A DNA stretch of 64,000 nt, from positions 12,182,718 to 12,246,717 of the forward strand of contig JABAKD010000022.1 in NCBI GenBank assembly GCA_012845835.1, given 5' to 3'. The position numbers and the translations under genes were made by a program. The notes under the pieces were generated by a model. That model worked only from the letters and a program-made list of their open reading frames with translations, was not told the origin of the DNA and ran no database searches. This document shows, piece after piece, positions 32,601-44,800 of this stretch; the first letter of the stretch is position 1; each line of letters starts with the position of its first letter. The stretch comes from Undaria pinnatifida (lineage: Eukaryota > Sar > Phaeophyceae > Laminariales > Alariaceae).

Positions 32601-35600
32601 TTTATTCTTCCCCATCCGCCGGAGGATATGAAAAAAAAAAAAAAAGATAATTGCAGTCTTGAAAAAAAGTAAAACACTCATTACAATTCCAAGTGAGTAA
32701 AAATGGCCATTTTTTGTTTTAATTTTTCAAGCCTTCCCATAGACGTTCTATAAAACCACGAGTAAAAACAAAAGACGTTTCTTTTTTTTTCTCAACCTTT
32801 GCACACTAGCCCTCAGACAGTCTTGTTTGGTTTTTACGTATCCTCGCCTTGGAAGTCGCGACAAAGCCAAGGGTCAAGGCGGGGTGAGTTGAGGGTTGGG
32901 GAGATGAAGAACTACGCAGACGTCGTGTTTTTGTCGCCGGCAGCGGGGGCCGGGGGTATGTAATCATTCCACGCATAACCGTCGTGGTATGACCATTGAC
33001 CCTCACACCCCTACGATGTCGGGAAGGAACACGTCAGGGTTTCACCGACCAGGCAGACGGCAAGTGTATGCGGGCGGTTCTATTTATGAGTTAGGGTGCG
33101 GACGCTTACCCCGGACTGAGAAGTTTGGTCAGTCGTTTGCTCCGTGGCGCTTGGTAGGTGGCGCCTTCGAGTCGGCCGCGTCGCACCGGTCGAAACTTTT
33201 TTACGTACCAGGTATAATATATACCTGGTATGCCGTGTAGTTGATATGGTATCGGACAGGGTAGAGCTATTGGTAGTTCCATGTGTCACCACCGTCTAGA
33301 ACCACGTACATGAAGATTGTTTTTTTTTTTCAATCTTAGTTTCACCCCTAGTGATAGTCCTATAATTCCTCACGCTAGCCCCAGCCCCACCCCCGACCCA
33401 TGTAGGCTTTAGGACGGACAAACACGATTTCCGTTTCTTGTTCACTTGGTTTTTGGACCGGTTTGTGTATTTTCCACATCCTCCTCAGAGGAAATCGCGG
33501 CAGAATCTAGGGCTTGAGGCCACGTGAGTTGACGGTTGTGATTGGTGGCGGGTGGGGGGCCACCGGCGGGACTGTCATGTTATGTTAGGCTGTAAATATT
33601 TTTGGAGGCCATAATTACAGAGCTGACTCTCTGCGCCTCCCTGCGCGTTTCTCTGTGCGTCTGTGTATGTCTCCGTTGTGTCTCTGTGTTTCTGTCTGTT
33701 TTTGCTCTCTCTGCCTCTCTCTATCCGCTCCTCTCTGTCTGTCTTTCTCTCTTTCTCCACCCATCTCTTGCTCTCTCTTTTTCTCTTTCTACCTCCCCCC
33801 CTTACCCCCCCCCCCCCACCACCTCTCTCTCTTGGTCTCCATCTTTTTTTCTCGATTTCTCGACCTCAACCCTCGGTCCCCGATCTCAATCTTTATCCTG
33901 GCAGGTGTCGCTTGGTCTATCGTCGATTTGCGATGGTGTCCACCTACCCTACAACGCGTGGAAAAGAAGAAATAGACGCCTTCCACCCCCTCTACGGCTT
34001 CCACTACCTCACCCGCAAGTCCATCAGCGACTTCCTCACGGGGACTGACCGCACGCAATGGCTAAAAATCGAGAAGGGCAAGGTGGGTGTTCGAAGAATA
34101 ACATGGCGGGGGGAGGTGGGGGGATATTAAATACCCTTTTTTTTTTTTTTGAGGCATTCATCTCCTCTACGGGTTTCCTATGATGCGTCAAGAGGAAATC
34201 TGTTAGCCACGTATTAACCGGGACTGACCACATGCATTGCTTGAACATCGAGAAGGAAATGGTGGGCGTCCGAATAGTAATATGGGTGTTAGAAAAGGGC
34301 GTACTCATTTGTTGCTTGCCGTAGCTGGGGGCTGGGGACGGGGGGCGGGGGGTTTTATATTTTTTTGAAGCATGCACCGTCTCTACGTGGTCCACTAAGT
34401 AGCTACCTAGTTTGGAAGGCCTTTTGCGTCCTCTTGACGGGGATTGACTGGGCTCAATGGTTGAAAACGAGAAGCGAAAGGTGGGTGTTCGAATGTGTGG
34501 AAGGCGGTCAGAGGGCGTCGGGGTGTCATCCTGACCAATCAATCATGCATGGTCCTAGCTATGGGGAATATTTTGTTTTTTATAGGAGCTCACTCCCCCT
34601 TGGGGTTTCGCTACCTCGATAAGTAAACGGCTTCCTGTCGTTGGCTGACCGCGCGCAAACGTTGAAGTTCGGGAAGGGGCGGGTGGGTTAGTGCACCAAG
34701 AAAACTATGGCGGTTTCGGCCCCCGTCGCGCGATGTGTTCTGTTTTCGGGTTCAGCTCACATCTTTGGCACTGCTGTATGTGCGCCGTTCAAGTCCAGAC
34801 TGCCCGAAGCATGTAACACGTGCTGTTTCTTGGACGCTCCCGGGCGCGTTAGTGTAACATACTGTTTGTGTTGGACCCTCCTCGCGCTCCCTTTTTTTCG
34901 GTTTTCGTTTTTTTTTTTTGTCAGGCGGAAGGCCTGCTGACGTACACGATCCACCCTCCCGAGAGGCTGGTCGAGTCCATCGACGAAACGGGCAACCTGG
35001 TGGAGAGTCACGAGCTGGAGAAGAAATGTTTCCTTGACGTGAGAGATAGGCTTGCGTCCATGATCCATTATGTTCGCATTTTTGTCGGCGTGCTTGGGCC
35101 TTTTTTGTCTGAGCATATTGGAAGCGTTTTGTTTTTTGTTGAAAAAGGGCATAATCGGATTTTTTTAGGATCACAACAGGCGTAACTGGGCGAAAATAAA
35201 GAAAGTGTGGTTGAGTCAATCGACGAAAACGGTGACGTTGTAGAGTCACGAGCTGTAGACTAAATGTTTCCTCGACGAAAGAGACGCATATTTCCACTGT
35301 GTCAAGGCAGAATTCGTATTTTTTCCCAGGAGAATGACGCAGCTTACCAGGTACATGTTTGTTTTAGGTGCAAATTTAGCATAAAGGTGGCTGAGTCAAT
35401 AGACGAAAATGACAACATTGGGAAGAGCCACGAGCTAGAGAAGAGACGTCTCCTCGACGCGAGGGAGTGTTCACGTCGTGTGCCCTTAAGTATCGACAAA
35501 AGTAGAAGCAGAACACAGTTGTTAATATTTTTGCGGCGTGTGTTTTCGTGTGCATATTGTACCCGAGAGTGTCCATACAAGCAGGACACTTTTGTTTTTT

Positions 35601-35929
35601 GTAGATTGCTTGCCGCGTGTGTGTTGGCGTGCCGTTGCCTCCCGGAGACGATCGTCTGTTTTCGGCTTGGACCAGCCGTGTTGTTGTCATCATGCCCGTT
35701 CCATCCCGATGACATGGACTGCAGTGGCGCTGTCTTTTGATCCGCGTGTCCGCCGCCCGTACACCCACCCCGCCCTTCTGCTTGTGCTTGGCGCACCTTC
35801 AGATTCTTACCCCGACGTACAATCCGATGGGGGGCGTCATGGATGGCATGGGCGGTGTTTCGATGCCGGTGAAGCAGGGCTGGGACCACCAGCGAACCCT
35901 GGTGCTGGACGAGGTCGGTTTGTTGTTGA

Positions 35930-35984
<55 letters not shown>

Positions 35985-36028
35985 GCTGTTGTCGTGGTTG
36001 TTGTTGTTGCTGGTGCTGTTGTTGTTGC

Positions 36029-36105
<77 letters not shown>

Positions 36106-39100
36106 TTCTTGTTTTGTTGATGTTGGGGTTGGGTTTGTTGGTGATGTTCGTGGGGGGCATCATCGACGGCGAGGGAGGCGTTGCGCTTCGATCCCGGCGA
36201 AGCAGGGCTGTGACAACCAGCGCACCCTAGTGCTGGGCGAGGTCGGTGCACTATCGCAATGTGTACGTATTGCCATGCCCCCCCCCCAATACGTGTCGGT
36301 TGAATAGTGCTAGTATAGTGCCGGTGGAATCGCTTGACACGACTGTACCTATGGTAACTCTCTACAGTAACCGTGTTCCCAATAGTGCTAGCTCCCTGAA
36401 CAGTGTAGTACCGGTACATGTTGTGGACTGGCACATACCAGCACTATTAGAACCCCCCCACTGTATATAAGCAGGCGTATTTGTCACGGATCGCCTTGGA
36501 CGGAAATGTAAGGACCATTGAGGTACCATTATGAATTACAAACGTAGAGCAGAATAGACTTGAGACTATAATTGCTACTCGTTGAAATCAAGTCACCCTT
36601 GACCCCCCCCCCCCCCCCCCCTTCCCGCCCCTCCCCCTTGACACGAATCCAATCACCCTTAATACCCCTCCCCCCTCGTGCGTGTTTTGCTTCCCGCCTG
36701 CAGGCATTGGTGGAAAACCTTCTATATGCCGTCCCTGGTTACGGAGGTGGTTCGTGTTTGTAATAATACTGTAAAGTCACCCCGTGACCCCCACCCTCTC
36801 CCCCTTTTTATCCCGCAGACATCCGTGGAAAACCTACTACCGTCCGTGGAAACGGAGGTGGTTCGTGTTGGCAATAATAGTGCAAAAAAATCGACTGAGA
36901 CCCCCGTCCCCCGCCTCTTTTTCCCATGAGGTTTTGGGGGAGAACCTTCCACCGTCCGGAGGTGGTCCACCCCACCGCCCGCCGTAGAGATGCCTCGGTA
37001 TCTCGGTGCATAACCTTGTTCTCTCCGCTGCGGTTGTCGGAAGTAGAAATCGTCACTGCTCGATTCATAATCACCCTCGCCTCCACCCCCCCTTGATGGT
37101 ACTCTGGCTCGAAAGGGATGCGTGGTCAATGGTCAAATGACTAAGCCAACAACAAGTAAGCCCCCCCCCCCCCCCCGCCGCCGCCGCTCGCGCATGTCGT
37201 TTTCCCACTAGGCATTGGTGGAAAACCTTCTACCGTCCCTGGAAACGGAGGTGGTTCTCGACTTGAAGTCGGCAGCCAGAGCTGCGGTTGTCGACGAGGC
37301 TTCCTTTGCGCTCGCCAGGAGGCTTGCGGTGGGCCCGTACGAGCGGGACGACCTGAACGTCCTGCAGAGGATCGTGAAGGCAGACAGCGAGCTCAAGTAC
37401 GACCAGGTAAAGAGGCGTGTGGTGTGTGTTGACTTGTGTCAACTTACTTGAAAAACGGGCGGCCGGTTTATCACGCAGCTTGCGAAGATGAGCCTAGACC
37501 CTAAATGTAATCAAACTCACAGCTGACGTTGTTATTAATAGTAAACTTTTATAAAATGACGGTAGATGTCTGGCTAATAACAGACACAGCTCACCTTCCT
37601 TGTTGCAGGTCTGCTAGGCAGGTTCCACGTTGGTCACTCACTTGTCTTTAGAGAGACTTTACGACGACAACAAACGAGTACTGCCCTCCTCCCTCCCTCC
37701 CCCCCGTTTATTCGACTTTGTTGAGTAGGTGCGAGTGGTGGGCATCTACGTTGGATCGGACAACCGGGACGAGAGCTGGGCTGCGGCGATCGACCCGTCT
37801 GGGTCCGTGCTAGACCACCTGCAGATCCCCTTCGGCCGGGACGCGAGGGCGAAGAAGCTCAAGGTGGGCTAGAATATCCCGTTTGGGGGTCCAGAGGGGA
37901 AAAACGATAAAATATATCCGTAGGCTCCCGGTACGAACATAAGGGGATTTAGTTAGGCAGGTAATAATTTGGTTGGTTAATTAACTATGGGATACCAGGT
38001 ACTTGTTTGCAGATTGGTTAGATATTCCGTAGGCTACTGTGTGTACAAGGGGGTGATTTTAGTTAGGCAGTTATTAATTTTGTTTTGTTAAGTATGGGAT
38101 AGTTGTTTGTAGGTTGGTTAATCATTGTCAGGGCTGTTCACGGGTCATTACCGGACCCGCGAGCTGGGTCGGCAGGAAGTTTTATCAAAAGCTCGCGGGT
38201 CGAGTCGGGTCGGGTCAGGATGTTTCACGGGGCGGGTCTCGTGGGATCGGGAGGTTTTCAAACATGACGGGTCGGGTCGGGTCGGGTCGGGTCGGGAGGT
38301 CGTAAAATATCACGAGTCGGGTTAGGTCGGGTCGGGTCGGGTCATCATGACCCGACCCAACCCGAGTCAGGAGGTCTTCAACTATCACGGGTCGGATCAG
38401 GACGGGTCGGGTCGGGTCATCGGGTCGGGTCATCATGACCGGACCCAACCCGCGAGAGGCGACCCCACCCGTGAAAAGTGTTTGATTATTTCTAATTATT
38501 TTGGGGATTCAGGAGAAAAACAAATTGACGATTACGGCACCGGCTACCAGGAGCATCGCGGGCCGCTGGGCTATGAGGGGTGTCGTAGACGGAGTTCCTG
38601 AACTTAACCCATTTCCAGCTCGCACTTTTTTTTCCCCATTCTAATAAAAAGTGGTTTGTCCTCATATCGGAAGTGCGGTGCTAAATGGGTTATTGAAGCT
38701 CGGTAGACGTGCGCGTTATTGCTTTCTTATCTCCTGACTAACTTGGAGGAGCTCTACACTTTGACCCAGACACAACAAAAGTTTGACGTTTAAACCGAAA
38801 GTGCAGCCCGATGGGCCTTTTTATGGCCTAGGCGTAAGACGGAAGCCATAAAAAAACGTGTTCCGACGATGTACATAGGTTGAGCAGTCCCGGTAACATG
38901 AGCTAGACCATGCAGATCTTCCCTGAAATATGTCTAGGTCATCAACGGGGGATCAATTCTTGCAAACATTTTGCTAGATGACGCAGATCGTCGTACGGCT
39001 CCCACATGGTAGCATGAGCTAGACCATGCAGATCTTCCCTGAAGGACCTATAGATCATCAACGGGGGATCAACTCTTGCAAAAATTTAGCTAGATCACGC

Positions 39101-41770
39101 AGATCGTCGCACGGCTCCCACGCGATAACATGAGCTAGACCGTACAGATCCTCCGCGAAATATCTAGATCATCAACGGCGGGATCGGTGATTTGTTCGAT
39201 GACGTGTGAAAACCGTTTTTTGTTCTTTCCGAAAACCTTTTCAGGCGTTCATCAAGTCTAACCGCCCTCATGTAGTGTGCGTGAGCACTTCTGCCGGGCA
39301 GCCGTGCCGCTACATGATGGACGCCCTGGTGGACAAGAGGTCTGGGCAGAACGGCGAGCCGAAGCGCGGAGTCGTCGCGGACGCGCAGCGGGAGTATCAG
39401 GACGAGAGGTGAGACGGAAATGGGTCGCGCTTCTTGTGCGCTTGGTTCGGTTTGACGTTTTTTTGTGTTCAAGTATTAGTTAGAGAAGTGGGGGGCGGCA
39501 CCCGCTTGTTGTGCGCCTCGGTGTAACCCTTTTATTTTTTTGAGGTGAAAAGCCGAGGGACGTTAGTGACCGGGGTCGGTTTTTTTTGCCTTGTATGGCA
39601 GGAGAAACCTTTTTTTCCCTGTTTGGCAAAAAAAAACTTAATCGCGGGGTGCGTGCAAGCTTCCGTTGTAGTATTAGTCTGTTCGTCTGTCTGTCTGCTG
39701 TGTATTCTCTGTCGGGAGCTTACATGCCGTGCGATTGGTGCGACGGAACACACGTGTTGTGTGTTTACTATTAATAATGCGATTACGTCTTTGTTTGATC
39801 GACCTACGAAACAGCCAGGCAAAAGGACCCAAAGGTACTACTTGTAGGCACGATCGGAGTTTCACACACAGCTTGCAAAGGCGATTTTCAACGAACTCTT
39901 CGGTCTCTCAGCTGTAGCGTATATATAAATATATATACATATATATATATGGTTTGTTAAATATCGTCTGCAAACCCCACGAAGAAGGGATTCAAACCCC
40001 TCTGTCTGCCAGGCTAGCGTTGATTGGCCCTTCATGCTAACGGTATACCTCTTGACACACGCATCATCACATCGACCGATCGGCAGGGGACAAGAGTTCG
40101 ATGACGAGGACGAAGAGGAGGACATGTGGAAAGAGTGCGCCGTCGTGCCGATCAAGGACGATGTCGCCGGCATCTTCGCGAGGTCGTCCCGGGGAGAGAA
40201 GGAGTTCGGCGAGTTTTCCATCAATCAGAGGGCGGCGGTCGCCCTGGGGAGGTATCTTCAGGATCCCCTCGTCGAAATTGCAGGTGGGTTGCTGTTCGCG
40301 CACGCTATCATACGGTAGACGCGTGCTACGATTAGGGTTGACAGTCTACCAAAAAACGAGCTTGACTTGATTTTTGATTATTTTGGTGTTTTTTTGCTTG
40401 ATTAATGATGATTGATTATGTCTTGTATGGCGCTTAGTATGGCATACTAAGACCTATATTATATTTTCTCATGGTACTTTAGTATGATGCTGAAAACAGT
40501 ACGCCGGTACGATTTATTCATACACTAGAAGACATGCCTATTAAATACTCCGGAGTATTAATAGTACACATTGTGTGTAGATTTTATATTGGACGTTCTA
40601 AAGCCCATACACAATAGTTGTGCAGCGTTGTTGCCTACCGTGCTGAAAAACATACCTGGTACACTTCATTTTTGTATGGCGTTTTAGTATTCCATACTAA
40701 AAACCATATCCAGCTAGGAAAAATTAAACCATACCCATAGTGGTTCACGTCTGTATCATATCATAGCTGGAGTAAGTCGTACATACGACACACAAAAGAT
40801 GAGGTGAAATCGGAAGTCGAGCGTGCGTACGTACCAGGCCCATACTAGTTTTTTTTGTTTTCTTTTTTCATCCTCCGGCGGATGGGGAAAAATAAAGCTT
40901 TAGCTCACCACACTTCCACGTATTTTCATACGCGTCGTGTGTCGATTTAACTCAGTTGCTTTCGCAGCCCAACGCTAGCTGGCGCACCCTTCGGGTCCCA
41001 TTGTAGGTATAGCGTAAGCTGTCCCTATCAGTGGTCTTCGTTACAACCCCGGCAGCGCAAGCTGCCGTTGTATACGGATGCGTGTGTATGTCGACCCGGC
41101 CTGTCCCCTGAGGGTCAGTTTCGGTGGAGATAGCCACCCGGAATGTCATCTTTCCGGGTAGTGTGGGACTTGCGCAAGCTCACCCACTAACAAAACCCCT
41201 GGCCATGGGAGATGGCCTTCCGCCGGACTTGGTCCAGTTACGGTCCACCCTACCCATTCGGGCGTTGGTCCTCGGTGCATACGTTCGAGACTCGCAACTC
41301 ACACGCCTAGGTATGTAACGATTCAATTGTTACCCTTACTGTAGCACGAGCGCCCCTCCCCCCCTCCCCTCCTGTTGTTTTGTTTCTTTGATGCCCTTCG
41401 CTTCCTTTCTTCAACTCTTTGGAAAATCGCGACTGGTGGTGACTTTTTCTTTTTTATTGACAGGAATGTGGACCGAAATGGACAGCTCGGGAAACTTCGG
41501 CAATGAGACGTTTTCTCTTCGGCTCCACCCTCTGCAAGACCAGGTCCCTCCTCTCCAGCTGCTGAAGGTCTGGACGCACCGGCTGATGGATGCTGTCAGC
41601 GATGTCGGTAAGAGCCTTGCTTGCTTTTTGGCGTGTATCGTTGCCTGGACGCGGGCGTTGTGACGGATAGGTCTGCTGGTGTGTAGTGCTTGTTGTAGTT
41701 CATGCTTCTGTTCTTGTTGGTACTTCTCTTGTTGTTGGTGTTCTTGCTATTCTTGTTTTTGTTGTTGTTT

Positions 41771-41805
<35 letters not shown>

Positions 41806-44800
41806 ATGATTTTTCTCGTTCTCGTGCTCATTCTATTATTCTTGTTTTGGTTATTATTTTTCTATGTTTCGCGCGAGCCATCGAACACGACGTTTTTCGA
41901 ACCACGTGCCTGTCTCGCAGCGCTCACCCCCATCGTACCGAACTCCGTAGCGCTTTACTCGTGGCGTCGACATCAACCACGCCGTGGAGCACGAGTGCTT
42001 TTGTTTTTGTTCTTGTTCTTGTTCTTGTTGCTCGCGTTGTTCGCGTTGTTCTGGTTGTTATTTATTTGTTTTTCGTGTCTCGGACGAGGACAAGCTATCG
42101 CGACATTTGTTGACACTCTGATATGTATGTCTCACTACACTCACCTACACCGCACGGAACGCCTTCCATGGCGCTTGCTCCAGGCGTCGATATCAACCAC
42201 GCTGCGGAGCATGAGCACGCCATGGGGGTCCTGCAGTTTGTGCCCGGGCTCGGGCCCAGGAAGGCCGCCAAGCTGTTGGAGAGACTGGGCACTGTGCTGG
42301 GGGGCGTGGTGCCCTCCAGGAAGGCTCTCCTCAGCTCGCAGCTGCTGAAGTCGCTCGTGTACACCAACGCAGCGGGTTTCCTACGCGTACGCGAGAGGGG
42401 AAAGTGAGTAGATAGTGCTGCTTTCACCGGTAAAAGGGGTAAAATATCTCCCGTATTTTTCAGGCATTTTTCGCCGTTGTTTTTGATGATGGGAGGTGTA
42501 GAATCGAGCGCCATGTTATGGATTTTAGGTTTCTTGGTGGACATATCGGGGAAAGTACGGCACATGTCACCCCACCCCACCCAACACCCCATACAACGCT
42601 CAACGACCCCACTCTTACCCTACCCCACGCGACCCCACGCGACCCCACCACACCGTAATCTAGCACATGCCGTCTGCATCCCACTGTTTTGCTTTTCTTA
42701 ACCCCCCCCCCCCCCCCCGCCCCCGTCGTTTAACCCCCGGCCTTCAGATTGGCGGAGCGCCATGACGGGCAGTTGGATCCCTTCGACGATACAAGAGTGC
42801 ACCCGGAGTGCTACAACACGCAAGACTGGGCGCAAAGAATTTGCGCGAACGCTCTCGATGTGCAGGTGAGCTGTGGATGCGCTTGCGCCGCCGTCGCCGC
42901 CGCCGCTACGCTGGCCCTGTGTTATGGGCACGGTTGCCGCCTTGTGTCCGGACGAGGTTTGCTCTTGTTTACTTGTACACGAGGCGTTGTTGTATGCGTG
43001 TTTGCTATTTTGCTGTTTTTGTTGATGACCTTGTCTTGTTCTCGTTGTTGTTTGTCTGTTGTACTTTATGTCAACCCTTGCAACCCTAACACGGGTCTGG
43101 CTGGTTAATGTTCAGGTGGATGACGACTACTTTCCGATCGTGGAGAGCGCGATGGACGACTCTAGGGAAGCCCTCCAAAGGTTCTGCCAGCTGGACGCTG
43201 CCGCCGACCCGAGGATGCCGCCGATGAACCTTAACGACTCGGTGAGGATCGATTCCTGGCAATGCTGTGGTCCCTGTACTTTGTACTGTGTTACTCTATG
43301 CCCTGCCAAGTCGATGGTTTTCTCCGTGTACTCTTCTTTTTTTTTGCTCTGCAGCTCGTAGAGGGCCCCTGTTTGCCCCGTTTCCGACCTCTCAGCTTTG
43401 GCTAAGATAGCACTTCGAGGGCCCCGGTTCGCCCTTTTCCGTCCTCTAGGCTTTGACTTGAGTAGCGCTTAGAGGGCTCCGGTTCGCCCTTTTCCGGCTT
43501 CTTGGATTTGACTCTACGGTAGCAGCTTGTGAGGACCCGGTGCGCCCTTTTCCCACCCTCTCGGCTTTCGTAGAGCCAAAGTGTTCCATAGCCGAACCAC
43601 GGTAGGTCTTGACACGAAGTCGGCCCGTTAGGATGGCAGCACGTAGAGGACCCTGTTTAACCTTTTCCAGACATCGAGCTTTGGCTAGCAAAGCAGCGCA
43701 TAGAGGGCCCCGGTTCGCCCTTTCTTGTTTAACCTCTCGATTTTGGCTAGCATTGCAGCGCATGGAGGGCTCGGTTCCCCCCATTTCAATCCCATCATAT
43801 ATGGCACAGCTCACGATCTAGACGTTCTAGATTCTGTAGCTTTCGTTGTGATATGCTGAGCGTGGTCCGTGTAGTATATATCCAACGGGCGAAGCATGTG
43901 CTAGGTCCAGCACGTCATACGGCTCCCACCCAGCAACATGATGTAGACCAATGCGTATCCTAAACCAGGTAGACCGCGGATCGATTTGCCCTGAAGAACA
44001 GATCATTAAATTGATCTGACCCTTCCAATGCATCACACTTCGGACAGATCATCGATCGCCACCTGATGATCTAGATCTTGTGTGGAAGATCTGTATGGTC
44101 TATCCATCCTTCATGTTACTGGGTGGGATCCGTACCATCTGTATGATCCAGCACATATTTCCTGGGTTGGATCTGTACTCTATATCTACAGATCCTGCAA
44201 AACATCTCATAACGGCAGTTAAAGGATTTACCGTAGATGATCTAAATCGTGATCTGTCAAAGTTGTACAATGTTTGGCCTAACCTCTTGGTTTTGTCTGT
44301 TGGGACGCGCAAGGTGAACCAACTGGATCTGTCTGCCTACGCGGATGAGCTGGAGAGGCAAGGCGAGGGAAAGCGGGCGCTGCAGCTGGACAGCATTGTG
44401 GAAGAAATCCGCTACCCCTACAGGTGCGATGGGCGTTTGACATTCGACGGATGTTACGGGCAGGGGTGCAACGAAATGATCTGAGGTTCCTCGTTTGAAG
44501 AGGTAAATAACTCACGCTAACACTGACCTTTGAGAACAAGGGGAAGTTTAACCCCGATGAACCATCCCATTCCTTACGTTTTTGTCTCATGTAGTCTATA
44601 CTTCTACTAAAAAGACGGTTAATTCCCTAGGTTTGTCGTATTCTTACATGCATACGATATCGCATCCTACGTATTTGTATAACGTGCGTTGTATTTCGCT
44701 GTTCCATCACACGTGGGGAGGCAGAGACCGAAGGATACCGTACTCCATTCCGGGGGAAGACGAGCTGTTCGAGTGGCTCACTGGAGAGACTGACGAAACG

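Noticed and set aside
35538-36230. 230-codon frame across the (TTG)n/(CTG)n tract
   Set aside because: It overlaps SPT6 exon 21 in another frame and consists mostly of microsatellite.
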